This document shows, one piece after another, positions 9,301-20,096 of a stretch of DNA of 64,000 nucleotides. Numbering within the stretch: the stretch's first letter is position 1; every line of letters begins with the position of its first letter. The DNA comes from Phorcus lineatus. Its lineage: Eukaryota; Mollusca; Gastropoda; Trochida; Trochidae. The DNA is taken from contig OV121097.1 of the NCBI GenBank assembly GCA_921293015.1, forward strand, positions 15,127,924-15,191,923, given 5' to 3'. The position numbers and the translations under genes are program-made. A model generated the notes under the pieces. That model saw nothing but the letters and a program-made list of their open reading frames with translations. It ran no database searches and was not told the DNA's origin.

Positions 9301-12300
9301 CACATCAGTCACTTTACCTCTCCCCATCTCTCTTCACCTCAGTCACTTTACCTCTCCCCATCTCTCTTCACCTCAGTCACTTTACCTCTCCCCATCTCTC
9401 TTCACATCAGTCACTTTACCTCTCCCCATCTCTCTTCACCTCAGTCACTTTACCTCTCCCCATCTCTCTTCACATCAGTCACTTTACCTCTCCCCATCTC
9501 TCTTCACCTCAGTCACTTTACCTCTCCCCATCTCTCTTCACCTCATTCACTTTACCTCTCCCCATCTCTCTTCACCTCATTCACTTTACCTCTCCCCATC
9601 TCTCTTCACCTCAGTCACTTTACCTCTCCCCATCTCTCTTCACATCAGTCACTTTACCTCTCCCCATCTCTCTTCACATCAGTCGCTTTACCTCTCCCCA
9701 TCTCTCTTCACCTCATTCACTTTACCTCTCCCCATCTCTCTTCACCTCATTCACTTTACCTCTCCCCATCTCTCTTCACATCAGTCGCTTTACCTCTCCC
9801 CATCTCTCTTCACCTCATTCACTTTACCTCTCCCCATCTCTCTTCACATCAGTCACTTTACCTCTCCCCATCTCTCTTCACCTCATTCACTTTACCTCTC
9901 CCCATCTCTCTTCACATCAGTCACTTTACCTCTCCCCATCTCTCTTCACATCAGTCGCTTTACCTCTCCCCATCTCTCTTCACCTCATTCACTTTAACTC
10001 TCCCTATCTCTCTTCACCTCATCCCATCTTCACTCAACTCACATCTTAATTCTCTATGTTCACCAACAGAGAAGGGTTAGAGTTTGACAAATGGCTGAAC
10101 ACCCCAGGCTGGCCTCCATATGTGCCAGATCTGTCAGATGGGAAGGAGTTGACTGAACCAGCTGAGAAATTGGCAGACGCACTGGCAGGGGAGATAACTG
10201 ATGTAGGTATTGTTTAATTATCAAGACGAAAGTTTTGTAAAAGATTACTAAAATTGGTGTATAATGCAATTATAAACACCTTGGAAGCAGACCAAGTTAC
10301 ATTATATGCAATCTGATGAGTTCAGACTGTGTTTGGAGGAATAAGAGTTTCTATGTCTCTATCCAGGATATAAACTCTTCTGTTGTTTCCTATCCACACG
10401 GTTTAATGACAGCTCATAAAGGCGCATGTTCTGTTACCATTTTAGTGCAGACAAAACATATTTGTTTAACAGAACAATCACATCATTGAGTTTAAAAATG
10501 AAGATGCTGGTGATCATGTAGAGCAAATAGCTCTCAAGAGCTAAAAGCCCTTAACTACTAATACAAAAATTCTGATTTAGGAGGCAATGTTATTGGCTAT
10601 GTCAAGTTACCTCAGAATAGATAATGTTCTCAGAAAAATGAGCAGAGGAAACTCCCCGATGGATAGGATTCATGTTCCTGTAGAGACAATGTTTATAATT
10701 TTTATTCCTCAGAACATGATATTCGTAAATCAGATTGAAACATAAGTATATATGAAAACTTTGTCCACATTCCCCTGAATATTTTCAATAAACATTTCAA
10801 ATATTGTACATATATCTGGAATATGAATTATGATCATATTTATGTATACAACTCAGTGACCCAAGGACCAAGGAGTATTTCTTGTATTGTAGAGCAGTTT
10901 CCAGGACATCAGTGGCTGGAAGAGCTATCAGCTGCTCCACTTCCTGGACAAACTCTTTGAGAAGGAATCCATCAAACACGAGAACCTTGCCGCCATTGCA
11001 AAGAAATATCCACACCTTGCCAAGTCACACAATGCAGAGGTATGGTCCGAGGACTGAATACAGTGATTGCTTCGAATGTTACTTACAACGAGCTTGGCAG
11101 TTCTAATTAATATTTGCAGGTTAAACACAATGGGTAGTTAAAATAATGTTGCTAGCTTTTCATCCAAAGTTCAACCGAATAATGCTGCAATCCTGTTTCT
11201 CTTTTTAGGCAGTGCTAGCATTTTAAACTCCCTGTGTCTTTACAAACATGCTTCAGGCTTCAAGACAGTATAAGACAGTGCTTGCAGGTTTCAAAATATT
11301 GTGTATGTATTAGATATACCCACACTTCCCGAGGTGTATCGCTCAATACACCTCCTGTTTGAATCGTGGGTCTCCGAGGCGTAGCATAGCGAAGCCGGGG
11401 AACCACGATTCAAACAGGTGTATTGAGTGATGCACCGAGGGAAGTGTGGGTATATCCGACTTATACCCCACTACAGTCGAGTTATATATATACATAGGCT
11501 TATATAGGGAAAAATAACAACATATACATAACACAACAGAAAGTATTTCCAGTTGTATCAATCCTCAGTAGCTCAGCCGGCAGAGTCGCTGCTCTGCAAC
11601 ATTAAGGTCCCAGGTTCGATTCTCGAAATCGTTGTTTGTAATTCTAAAAAGTATATAAATCTAAATTTTACAAGTTTCTTTGTCTGCCAAAGTTGAAGAT
11701 CTCTTCTCCTGACTATGTTTAGATGTACAAAAAGAGTAGGTGTATTAGAAAAGTAGAGGTGTATCGGTCATTACACCTACAGTTAGAACAAAGGAAACCA
11801 TAGCAACAAGACCGGAAGTGGGTTGTAACTACAGTTATGTTGTACGTTCTTGAAGTAAGTGCTGATAGTCTTCATCTCATTGTGTAGGTACAATCATGCA
11901 ACAAGCTTACCAGTCAATGTCCGCAAGTTTCAAAACAATGGCCAGCTTCAATCATGTTGGAGCATTCATTAGCATCTCTGATGTATCAATAGGTTTTGAA
12001 AGTTCTCTCAAATTGCTCCACATGTTCTTTAGAATCATTACTAAACCACTAGAATTATATATATCTGAAGATAAATTTGAATGATACCAAGTGCCCAATA
12101 TTTTCAAGAAATTCTGAACTTTGGTCATAGATTATTTTGTTAGTATTGCTGATTTAGAACAGCCATGAACTGTACTAATAGCCTCCTTCCTTACTTACTT
12201 ACTTACTTACTTACAAAATGTAAATCAACAAACAAGATCCCACCTTTGAAAATCCTTTTTTCCCAGATCAATTTAAGATGGGCACAGATCTGCATCAAGA

Positions 12301-12883
12301 ACGACTACCAGCCAGCATTCCCCGACATCAGAGACTTTCTTCACAGCCAGGGTGGGTACAACACAAACGTTGCATTTTAATTTAAAATGCACTCTTTACC
12401 TGACAGCTAAGTTGTCTACAAGCAGAAGATATACTGAAGCTTCTGTCTATACATTTAAGCTTGAAAATGGCTATGCTTGATTGGTAACCTGGCCAACTAT
12501 CTGGCGTACGCTGCCAGAAAAGACAAAAGCGGCAAATGACTTTATTGACAACCGGCGTAGGCTGGAGGTGTTCGCCTGATTACCAATTTTAAATGACAGG
12601 CGAACCCAGCGAATAATGGTGAAAGAAATTGTTTTTGCAAAAATTCAATAACTTTGTTTTTCATTGTAACAGAACTTTTGAAGTAACATATCAATGATGG
12701 TAATCTTAAATTGTCATATACATTTCAGGAAAGCAAAAGTACACACTGCCAATCTACAAGCTGTTGGCAAAAGGATCTGATGAAGCAAAGAAGTTTGCAA
12801 ACCAGGTTTACGAGGAAACAAAGGATCAAGTCCATGTACAAGTACAGAGATATGTTAAGAACGAGCTCGGTATCAAGACATAA
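6212..12883 (+). CDS. RNPEP: Aminopeptidase B (RNPEP), 3' part: six coding exons
   Basis: Join 6212-6391, 6666-6742, 10070-10202, 10893-11039, 12267-12351, 12729-12883 (777 nt, 258 residues plus stop). The product resembles the C-terminal two fifths of aminopeptidase B, a zinc M1-family exopeptidase that removes N-terminal Arg or Lys and is related to leukotriene A4 hydrolase. Diagnostic stretches are DPDDTYNETPYEKG, FPELKEQ, KWLNTPGWPPYVPDL and the terminal LHSQGKQKYTLPIYK. These cover the end of the catalytic module and the helical-repeat C-terminal domain. The HEXXH zinc motif and all upstream exons are outside the window. All junctions are GT/AG and phases close. The first visible intron is interrupted by a retrotransposon and the second carries a large minisatellite. 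RNPEP is preferred over LTA4H because of GVDPDDTYNETPYEKG and the C-terminal ending. Confidence 0.93.
6666..6742 (+). CDS. RNPEP: RNPEP exon B
   Basis: Starts after TTTTCTTTTCAG and ends before GTAAAT. It encodes SVVAADTLDYFLNYFPELKE and QNIDK, leaving two bases of the next Lys codon. The following intron (6743-10069) is dominated by the 34-bp minisatellite. Confidence 0.92.
7566..10020. repeat. 34-bp pyrimidine-rich minisatellite, about 72 copies, inside an RNPEP intron
   Basis: Tandem units of 34 bp: CACTTTACCTCTCCCCATCT plus CTCTTCACCTCATT. The main variation is at the unit end (CCTCATTCAC, CCTCAGTCAC, CATCAGTCGC, CATCAGTTGCA). Two very long open frames run through it only because the unit has no stop; 34 is not a multiple of three, so the translation repeats every 34 residues and is not a protein. 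The array ends about 50 bases before the acceptor of RNPEP exon C. The plus strand is almost all C/T with CTCTCTTC in nearly every unit. Confidence 0.97.
10070..10202 (+). CDS. RNPEP: RNPEP exon C
   Basis: Acceptor CACCAACAG lies shortly after the minisatellite; donor GTAGGT. The first base completes a Lys codon, then EGLEFDKWLNTPGWPPYVPD and a loop ending LAGEITD. The WLNTPGWPP stretch is characteristic of the M1 / LTA4H-like C-terminal boundary. Confidence 0.93.
10310..10736. mobile_element. Diverged copy of the 38.1-kb Mutator-like MITE
   Basis: About 427 bp in the intron between RNPEP exons C and D. Both ends resemble the inverted repeats of the element at 38070-38466. The left end reads TCTGATGAGTTCAGACTGTG then GGAGGAATAA, and the right end has TTTTTATTCCTCAGAAC and ends AATCAGATT. 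The inner part of each arm also aligns with the longer right arm of the other copy. No target duplication is detectable, so it is older. Confidence 0.6.
10893..11039 (+). CDS. RNPEP: RNPEP exon D (49 codons)
   Basis: Acceptor CTTGTATTGTAG, donor GTATGG, phase 0 at both ends. It encodes SSFQDISGWKSYQLLHFLDK and ends LAKSHNAE, the helical-repeat region of the C-terminal domain; the next exon continues with the conserved LRW. Confidence 0.9.
11313..11456. repeat. Foldback element with arms of about 55 bp
   Basis: The left arm, 11313-11369 (GATATACCCACACTTCCC then GAGGTGTATCGCTCAATACA), and the right arm, 11403-11456, are reverse complements with a few mismatches around a GC-rich centre of about 33 bases. 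A related GAGGTGTATCGGTCATTACA stretch at 11757-11776 suggests the same family, or the far end of a larger composite element that includes the tRNA-like block at 11562. Confidence 0.75.
11562..11630 (+). mobile_element. tRNA-derived SINE head (A and B boxes)
   Basis: The A-box-like TAGCTCAGCCGG at 11569-11580 and the B box GGTTCGATTC at 11613-11622 are 32 bases apart, as in RNA polymerase III internal promoters. It starts CAGTAGCTCAG, as many tRNA genes do, but I see no complementary acceptor stem and the sequence runs on into AT-rich DNA. It is more likely a SINE or other tRNA-derived repeat than a working tRNA gene. Confidence 0.55.
12190..12214. repeat. (TTAC)n tetranucleotide microsatellite
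   Basis: About six perfect TTAC units in the RNPEP intron before exon E. Confidence 0.9.
12267..12351 (+). CDS. RNPEP: RNPEP exon E
   Basis: Acceptor CTTTTTTCCCAG, donor GTGGGT. Encodes INLRWAQICIKNDYQPAFPD then IRDFLHSQ, leaving one base of a Gly codon. The LRW-x6-KNDY pattern matches aminopeptidase B rather than LTA4H. Confidence 0.93.
12478..12590. repeat. Possible small inverted-repeat element
   Basis: ATTGGTAACCTGGCC near 12480 and CGCCTGATTACCAAT near 12570 are imperfect reverse complements, with further CGTACGC/GCGTAGG complementarity inside. CGCCTGATTACCAAT occurs again at 63736-63750, so the sequence is probably dispersed. The ends are uncertain. Confidence 0.4.
12729..12883 (+). 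CDS. RNPEP: RNPEP terminal coding exon F
   Basis: Acceptor ATACATTTCAG. The first two bases complete Gly, then KQKYTLPIYKLLAKGSDEAK and a helical tail ending YVKNELGIKT before TAA 12881-12883. Polyadenylation signals AATAAA occur at 12938-12943 and 13247-13252. Confidence 0.93.
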
Positions 12884-12937
12884 TTACATCAAAGAAGGTT
12901 TCATTGAAGTCAAACTTAGATCACATGAAAAATATAA

Positions 12938-13252
12938 AATAAATTCTCCGAACAAATCAATATACAGCTGCTGTCATAATGAGTTTTTTGGTTACAATTG
13001 ACTAATTATTTATGTTTAAGTTAAAGTTACTTTGAGTATGAAATATACTATTTTCTTGTCTTTCTGATTTGACCGAGTAGAATATTGTTTGTAACCAATT
13101 GGTTCAGCCTAATGCAAGTTTTGGATATAAACTTTGCTAATGGCTAAAATGCTATTCCCCAAGCAATGATGAAAAAAATGTTTTATGTCTTAGATTCAAA
13201 TTACTAGCAGCATATGCCATTTACATAGTCATTTTCAAACATCAAAAATAAA
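12938..13252 (+). promoter_or_regulatory. Candidate RNPEP polyadenylation signals
   Basis: AATAAA at 12938 (55 bases after the stop) and at 13247. Which one is used cannot be decided from sequence. Confidence 0.4.
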
Positions 13253-13253
13253 A

Positions 13254-16200
13254 TCTCTATATTTTTTTCTTTATTTACCTTAGAGAAATTTAAAAACCAT
13301 CTCCGCCCATAACTAGTCTTTTAGCTGTTAAGATAGTGATCTTATTTTGATGAGATTGATTCTGTTTATTACACAACAAATTCAGGATTGGCGGTTTGTG
13401 ATAACATATTACATCACTTTGTTTTATCAAAGTGATTATGTTTACCAACATATTGATTATTATAGATTTAGTATTAGAACATTACTATGTAGAACTTTTT
13501 AGCATTAGAAATCTTAAGAACTTAGAAGATGTAGCATTAGAATTTTGAACTTAAAATCAGTTTTCTTTATATATTCATAAATGGAGATTCTCAAAGTTGA
13601 CAAGGAATGTTGTGCATGATAGTGGATATGTTTTCATATAACTGTACAAGTAGAAAACATATTTTGTATTATATCATATAAAGGCTTTTTATTTAATGGC
13701 TGGTTCTGTTGATATTCCTTGATCAACCAGTTAAAGAGGCAGATCTATCGCCATCCAGTCGGCCATTTTGTTTTAAAGAGAATGACACATGAATGGCGCT
13801 TTACTTTCACTATTTTTCAACATTGCAAAATAAGCTATATGCATGGTAAGAATATCCACACCTTGACAAATGATTTGTGATAAGACTAATGGATTAACAG
13901 TGCCTTGTAATGCTATAGCCAGGCTTTTTACACACATAGTAGAAATGAATGGCTTCACATCTCATTCTTATTTTATTTTACCAAGTGTGCGTCTCATTAA
14001 TCAAGTTGTCAAATCTGAATCAACGACGGGTTGCCTTTAGTAACTTGTTTCAACTGGGTTATGTTGTCATGAGTTGATAAGATTGAATGTCCACTTTTTT
14101 CCCCATAACAAAAACCCCTTTAGGACCGTCCTTATACCATGTCAAGTATCTTACAAAACTCACTAATGGTGAATGCATTGGAAGAGGAGAGGGTTCATGC
14201 GCTGTCGTGCTAACCATGTTTATCATGTGCACTTCATGCTTTTCTTTTCCAGTGTAGCTCAAAGGCTTCAGACTGACAAATTATTTGAATTTAACAGCCC
14301 TTTCTAAGTTGATTTATAAAAGCTCATAGTTGTAATCAAAGTGCTGCATGCTAAAAAAAATTCCTGAAAATGATCCTGGTTGACATGTCTCTAAATCCTA
14401 ATCAGAACCAAAAAACCCAAATTCATCATTTTTGAACGTGGCATTTATTTTCCAAAATTACAAAACCCTTCCTAACAAGAACTGTCAAATAAAAGATTTG
14501 TAAAATTAATACACTGTCGTAACAAAAACATGACATCATCATGAAATCATGTATATATATTAAAATGTATTCTCGTCATTTCCAAAAATGATTTTTGTAA
14601 CTGTTTTGTTAACTATGATAATAATAACTCTATCATAGATGATTTCAATGTTTTGTTTTCAGTACAAGGCATATTTCACAGGTACATATTTTGACCTCAG
14701 GTTCTTTTTTATATGTTACAATGTTTTTGTCACATATTTACAAATTTATTTCATTCACAGCCTTTACAAATTTTGTAAAAGAAACATCACATTAAAGCAC
14801 ATTGACAACATAACTTACCGTGAAACCTTGACGATTAAAAATTTTGATAAATTTTATGGATTTTGTTTTTTATTGATGGTAATTATTCATGATTTATTGT
14901 TTAAGGTGTAAGATTCAAATTTCACCGGCAAATGTTTTTGCGTCAGTAATTAGGCATTTCAGAAAATGCTTTCACTTCAGGGCAATATCTCATAAGCTGT
15001 TGACTATTTTTATGAAATTTAGGTAGATGGTTCGACCTTATGCTACAGTGGTGCTTTTTGCCACTCATGTTCTTCTGAAAAACACTGGCCTTTATCCCAA
15101 GAAAATACATGCAGCATTATTTCATGAGAATTGCTTTGTGATTAGATCTAGTGGTGGAATAGTACATTTGGTTTCCTAACTTTATATTCAATTCTGGTTT
15201 CCATGGAAACAGTTTTAATTTTATGCTCATGGGGGTTGGCACTTCTTTCGGCCTTAAATTACAAATGTAGATCACATAGGTGCAAGGTACATTCACTACA
15301 AATTTTAGCTTTGGGGGTGATGCACTTTTGGAGAAGTTGAAAATGTGAAATGTTTACGAATAACACCAGATGGATAGCGGACAACCGGCCATGCCAATCT
15401 GTTTGTATATATACACATATTCACATATACATAATGTTGGAGCCATGTATCCTCTCGCAGATGAAACCATAGAATTATCCGCAAGCTCTTTCTTACAACA
15501 GTGGTAATTTTTACGAAATGTTCAGATTTTCAGAGTAGCTTATTATGCAAATTTGACCTTTGTGAAACAACTAATCATACCTGCACTTGTTGACCAAAAC
15601 AATACACACAACTTTCTAAATTGTCATTATGTAACAAACTTACTTGTGGCACCTCAGAGTGTTAATATATCATGTCGGTGAATTAACACAATAGTCAATA
15701 TGAATGAAATGTTTGACCTTGACCTTTTAAGTTTAAGTATATGCAATGAAGAGATAAGAGAGTGAATGAGTGAGTGATTGTGTTGTCCTTGTCTTGTGCA
15801 AAAAAACAACAGAAATTCTCCATATGTTAATTGTCATTTGGACTTCTACTACCCTGGGTAGCAGTCCTAATTGTAACAGGGTTTCTGGAATAAAAAGTTG
15901 ATTATAAATAAAAAACTTACTTGTGGCACCAAAAATTTCGATTTTAACATACTTTATTCTCATCCACTCGCACCAAAACATCTTTATTTTTAGGAACAAA
16001 ATCGTAAAGAAATTACTCAACAGACAGCTAAAACTAACGAAGTAGGTAGAACAAACTAAATGTTTGTAACATAGTTTAATGAAAACTAAGGTCCAACAAA
16101 CATTACACTGACAATGTGAAGATGTAAATATAGGATAAATGTTCATTTTAGAATGGCCTTTCCATAATGGCAATGAAATAGACAACTGAAATCAACATGC

Positions 16201-19200
16201 AATAGATGATTGAAATCAACATGTTATAGACAAATGAAATTTACTTCTGTTCAAACAAGTCTAATAGAATTGCACCAGACCATGACAGTGCTAACCAAAA
16301 AAATAACAAAAATATAGATTGAATTATAATGGAATAAATAGATTTCAACAATTCATCTACTCTAATAAATATTGAAAAACTTCACACTCCACCAAGATCT
16401 AGGAAAATTTACACATTCTCGTATCATTTTCAAAATGTACACACACTGCCTTGTAAAAGCACATATTCAAAATGAGCAATATGGATAAATGTGGATACAA
16501 GTTCTATTAAATGCTTGTTATCCTTGTATGGTATAAAAGTTTTCCGATAACCATTTCTAACCCTTGGTGCTTCATTACTTTAGCAGTATGTATCACAAAG
16601 ATTATAATTTGACATTAAGTTCTTTCTTTGATTTACCAATTTAATACCAAAAACTAAAAACGTGAACATATACAAATATATGTTTCTACTTCGACATATC
16701 TTTTAAAGAAAAGTTTAGTTAGATATATAACTCAGTTTGGTACATGGATGGGCTTTGGGATTGGCAACATAAAACGGAAGATGATTTAAACAATTATGTT
16801 TATTTTTGTATATTTTTGCAATATATTTTTGTAAACAACACATAAAATTTTAATTAGACTTTGGTGAATCATTACTGTACTTCTTTATCATGCTAGATTT
16901 AATCCGAGAAAAGAAATCAGGTTAATTGTACCTGAAAATTCATGATCTTTTAAAATGCCATCCTTGCTTCCAAATGGCTGAATGTGCCAATGCTTTACAC
17001 TTAATCACCCCTGGTGCTTTTCATCAAGACATTCTGTTCTGAATTACCTGCCCTTGATTTGAGAAGGCCAACAAAACTGCATTGTCAATTCGATCTCTTA
17101 AGAGATGAGATACAACAAGCTTTAGTCTTGCATTGAAAATCACATCTTCTGATTTCAGCTCTTGGCTCATACTTTTGTGTTCAGGGCTAATCAGGAGGAA
17201 TCCTTTGAAAATCAGAATGCTCAGCTTGCGCCAAGAGTGACTGTTTTACACTTGGCATTACCAAAAATATATTTCAATATATATATCAAGCAGTCACATT
17301 GGCTTATTGTTTCATGACAAGACTAAAGGGCAGGAAATTTGGGAACAGATTCTCCTGATGAAAACTCCAAGGGGTGATTTAAGAAGAGAATCGGAGCATG
17401 AAGCCATAGAATAAATCAATACTTCTTTGGGCTACAAAGTGAAAAAGTAAAGAGTCTGTAATTAATCCTGAAATAAAGCTCGTCAATGTATTGTTCCTTG
17501 TTTCGTAGCGATGAAACAGTAAATGATTAAGACAAGTGGAGGTGAGGAATTAATGTTACATGATAAATTTGGATTCACATTTGGATATCCATTGATTCCT
17601 ATTTATTTCAGTGAAATGGGGAAGGTACATGAACATGTTCAAATAAAGCTGTTTACATATTTCTCAAGAACTATCTACTTTTGTCATACAAATTCCGTTC
17701 ATTCATCCATCACCTTGAATTCTTCCTTCTTTCATTCTGTTACATATGCAGTTTAACAGACTTATCATTCAGTTCCTAAGTTACTTTGTGAAACTCAAAA
17801 ATGCCCAAGGCAAATGGTCATACAATTATCACATTCAAGATAAAAATTCAATCAATATTATATACAATTTCTCCATGATTACTGCATCGATTAGTATTAA
17901 CACATTCATAATATACATTTATCTTGTACAATAATCACACACACTCAGGAACTGAATTTCAAAACCTTGTATCATGTGACATAAACCAATCTACCTTCAA
18001 ATAAAGAAATATGAGTAAAGGATTTTTATCATTCTGAGTAAAACCTGGTTTGAGCTAATTAAGTTGAACCGAAATTTAAACACTATCATTTGAATAAACC
18101 AAAATCTACTTTCAATGAAAGAAATATATAAAGATCTTTTTCATTCTGCGAAAAAACTTGTATAATTCAAATAATATATTCTAAAGCACTTCTGTCTGAA
18201 TAAATATTAATAACTGAAAACATAACTATTTCATGTAGAAATTAATCTTTAGTCTACAAAACTTGAGGCTCTGACATAAATACTAAATAAAAACATTTCT
18301 CAACACAAGAATATCAATGGCTTATATATACACACACATGAAATTTACATAATATACAAACGTTACTTGTATGCATAAACTGGAAATGAACACGTCGAGT
18401 TCCGACAATATTTTAATATTTCTTTCACTCTCAAAAGAAGGTGTTTTGTGTTAGCATAAGAATTAATACTGTCTACTTCATGGAAGGATATTATCATAAA
18501 CAACGATAAAACAACAGAACACTTTTAGCATGTAGCTTAGATAAATCCATTCATCTCTAAACAAACCTTTCATAACAGGTTGGTGGAGAAGTTTTGGGAA
18601 TAATATGGCAGGTTTCTATGATAATGTTAAGATTTAATCACATTTTTTTTAGATTAATAAAGTGGCCTCACAAAAACAAAAATAAATCTTTCCGAATCGC
18701 AAAACAATACTTCTGAACCAAAAGAAGCAGTTTAAAAAGGAACCTCCCATGAACAATTAAACTATGTGAATCTATTTTCCTACCTCAAATGATTAAGAGG
18801 TGTCCAGACAAAAAGATGACCTGGTCGAGTAATGAGAAACTTTTGACCCGCTGAAGAAAATATTTTTAGCATTATGGTAAGTAATGCTCATTGGGAAAAA
18901 TTTTAAGAAATAATTTTTTTGGGTAAAATTTGCTACTGCCTCTTTGAGAACTGTCAATAGAGATCAACAACCAACCTTTTTATCATTATTGATGAAAAAT
19001 ATCTTAATATGCATCTAAAACATGAATGTTATATTCTGTCAGCTTGCACTCCAAAACTAATCATCAAAATGGGAAGAAAAATAAGTTTACTATGGATGTT
19101 GATATTTGAGACAGAAGAGCAAAACTTTTCAGGACTAGGTGTCACGAGATCCAGCAATATGCTATGATGTATAATGGTCAATGGTTTAAATTCATGATAG

Positions 19201-19817
19201 TTTGTAATTGTTGACAATCAAAACATGTTGACAAATAAAGGTTTGGCTGCTTTAAAAACATAGACAGAACTACTGCAGAATAGGATATGAGATCTTTGCT
19301 ACCATGAACTCTTCCGCTACTATGCAAAAAAGATTTCTGAATAACTTTGTTTTAGAACAAAACTAATTTCAAATTACTTTAATTACATATCTAAATCGAA
19401 TAAACTCTGTTCTTTTTTTACATATGATCTGTTTGAGCTTTACAATAATATCGAATATCTTGAATGAATGAACTACATATGTAAATCTTATAAACTCTTT
19501 ATACATTTTACATATTTGTTGGAGCTTTTTCATCCAAATACCAGTGGCACCAGCCAATGTCTAAGTCAACTGCAGGGGTTTGAAAATTTCATTGAGTACT
19601 AAATGTCAAGCCTTATTTATATATCCATTTTTCATTCATATACATACCTGGTACTATAGAAAAACAATTTATACAAACAACTTATTTGGGAAGGTTTTTC
19701 TCATGTCTGACCTTGAGTCCTACGAATAACATCCATATTAAAATTCTGTTAAACAATTTAACTCATATAAAGAACACCACATGAAACAAATGGTTCACCA
19801 AATTTTATAAATTTCAT
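13254..19817. other. Convergent spacer between RNPEP and SEC16
   Basis: AT-rich sequence with no gene recognised. Short open frames (for example 14639-14911 plus and 15733-16185 minus) lack recognisable domains. The sequence at 14970-15390, with a TTGGCACTTCTTTCGGCC stretch and an ACACCAGATGG tail, looks like part of a dispersed repeat but I cannot delimit it. The SEC16 3' UTR must occupy the right edge and may extend further in. Confidence 0.5.
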
Positions 19818-19818
19818 T

Positions 19819-19829
19819 TTTATTTTATT
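19819..19829 (-). promoter_or_regulatory. Candidate SEC16 polyadenylation signal (two overlapping AATAAA)
   Basis: On the minus strand, AATAAA occurs twice about 140 bases after the SEC16 stop codon. Other AATAAA copies exist farther on, so the true 3' end is not fixed. Confidence 0.35.
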
Positions 19830-19967
19830 GATATTGTCTTCATGTCTCCTTGATTGATTCTAAGAATAATTAGCCGACGAAAGAATATCAAGTTAAGACA
19901 TTCAAATTCTTTTACTGATCTAACTTCGCATTCAGAAAGCATATCACATAAAACTATACAGCACATG

Positions 19968-20096
19968 TTATTTGGGATATTGTCGCCTCTGTCCGAACTT
20001 GGGTCCTTTACTTGGTGCAGGCTGTGTTTGTTGAGGTTGAAACTGGGTCGGGTCGAACATGATGGGGTTTGTGATTGCGGATGACGTGGCGTCAGG
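19968..20096 (-). CDS. SEC16: SEC16 last coding exon (42 codons and stop)
   Basis: Acceptor TTGTTTCAG, phase 0. Encodes [20 protein letters not shown] then a Gln/Pro/Arg-rich tail ending QRRQYPK and TAA. The N-P-I-M-F-x-P-x-Q-F pattern matches the SEC16A C-terminal end. Confidence 0.9.
   Translation of the reverse strand, partial: PDATSSAITNPIMFDPTQFQPQQTQPAPSKGPKFGQRRQYPK

Noticed and set aside
5103-10020. CRISPR-like arrays
   Set aside because: The units are contiguous tandem repeats without unique spacers, and the genome is eukaryotic.
7472-10049. Two open frames of more than 840 codons
   Set aside because: They are the 34-bp minisatellite read in two registers. The repeat length is not a multiple of three and the region is an RNPEP intron, so the openness reflects the absence of stops in the unit, not a protein.
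11562-11630. Functional tRNA gene
   Set aside because: A and B boxes are present, but no complementary acceptor stem is visible; better explained as a tRNA-derived repeat.
15733-16185. Minus-strand open frame of 150 codons between RNPEP and SEC16
   Set aside because: No recognisable domain, AT-driven composition, and no promoter or splice context.
17350-17375. Hammerhead ribozyme core (CTGATGA seen at several places, also 21498 and 56239)
   Set aside because: None is followed by stem II and GAAA at the proper spacing, so no ribozyme fold is supported.
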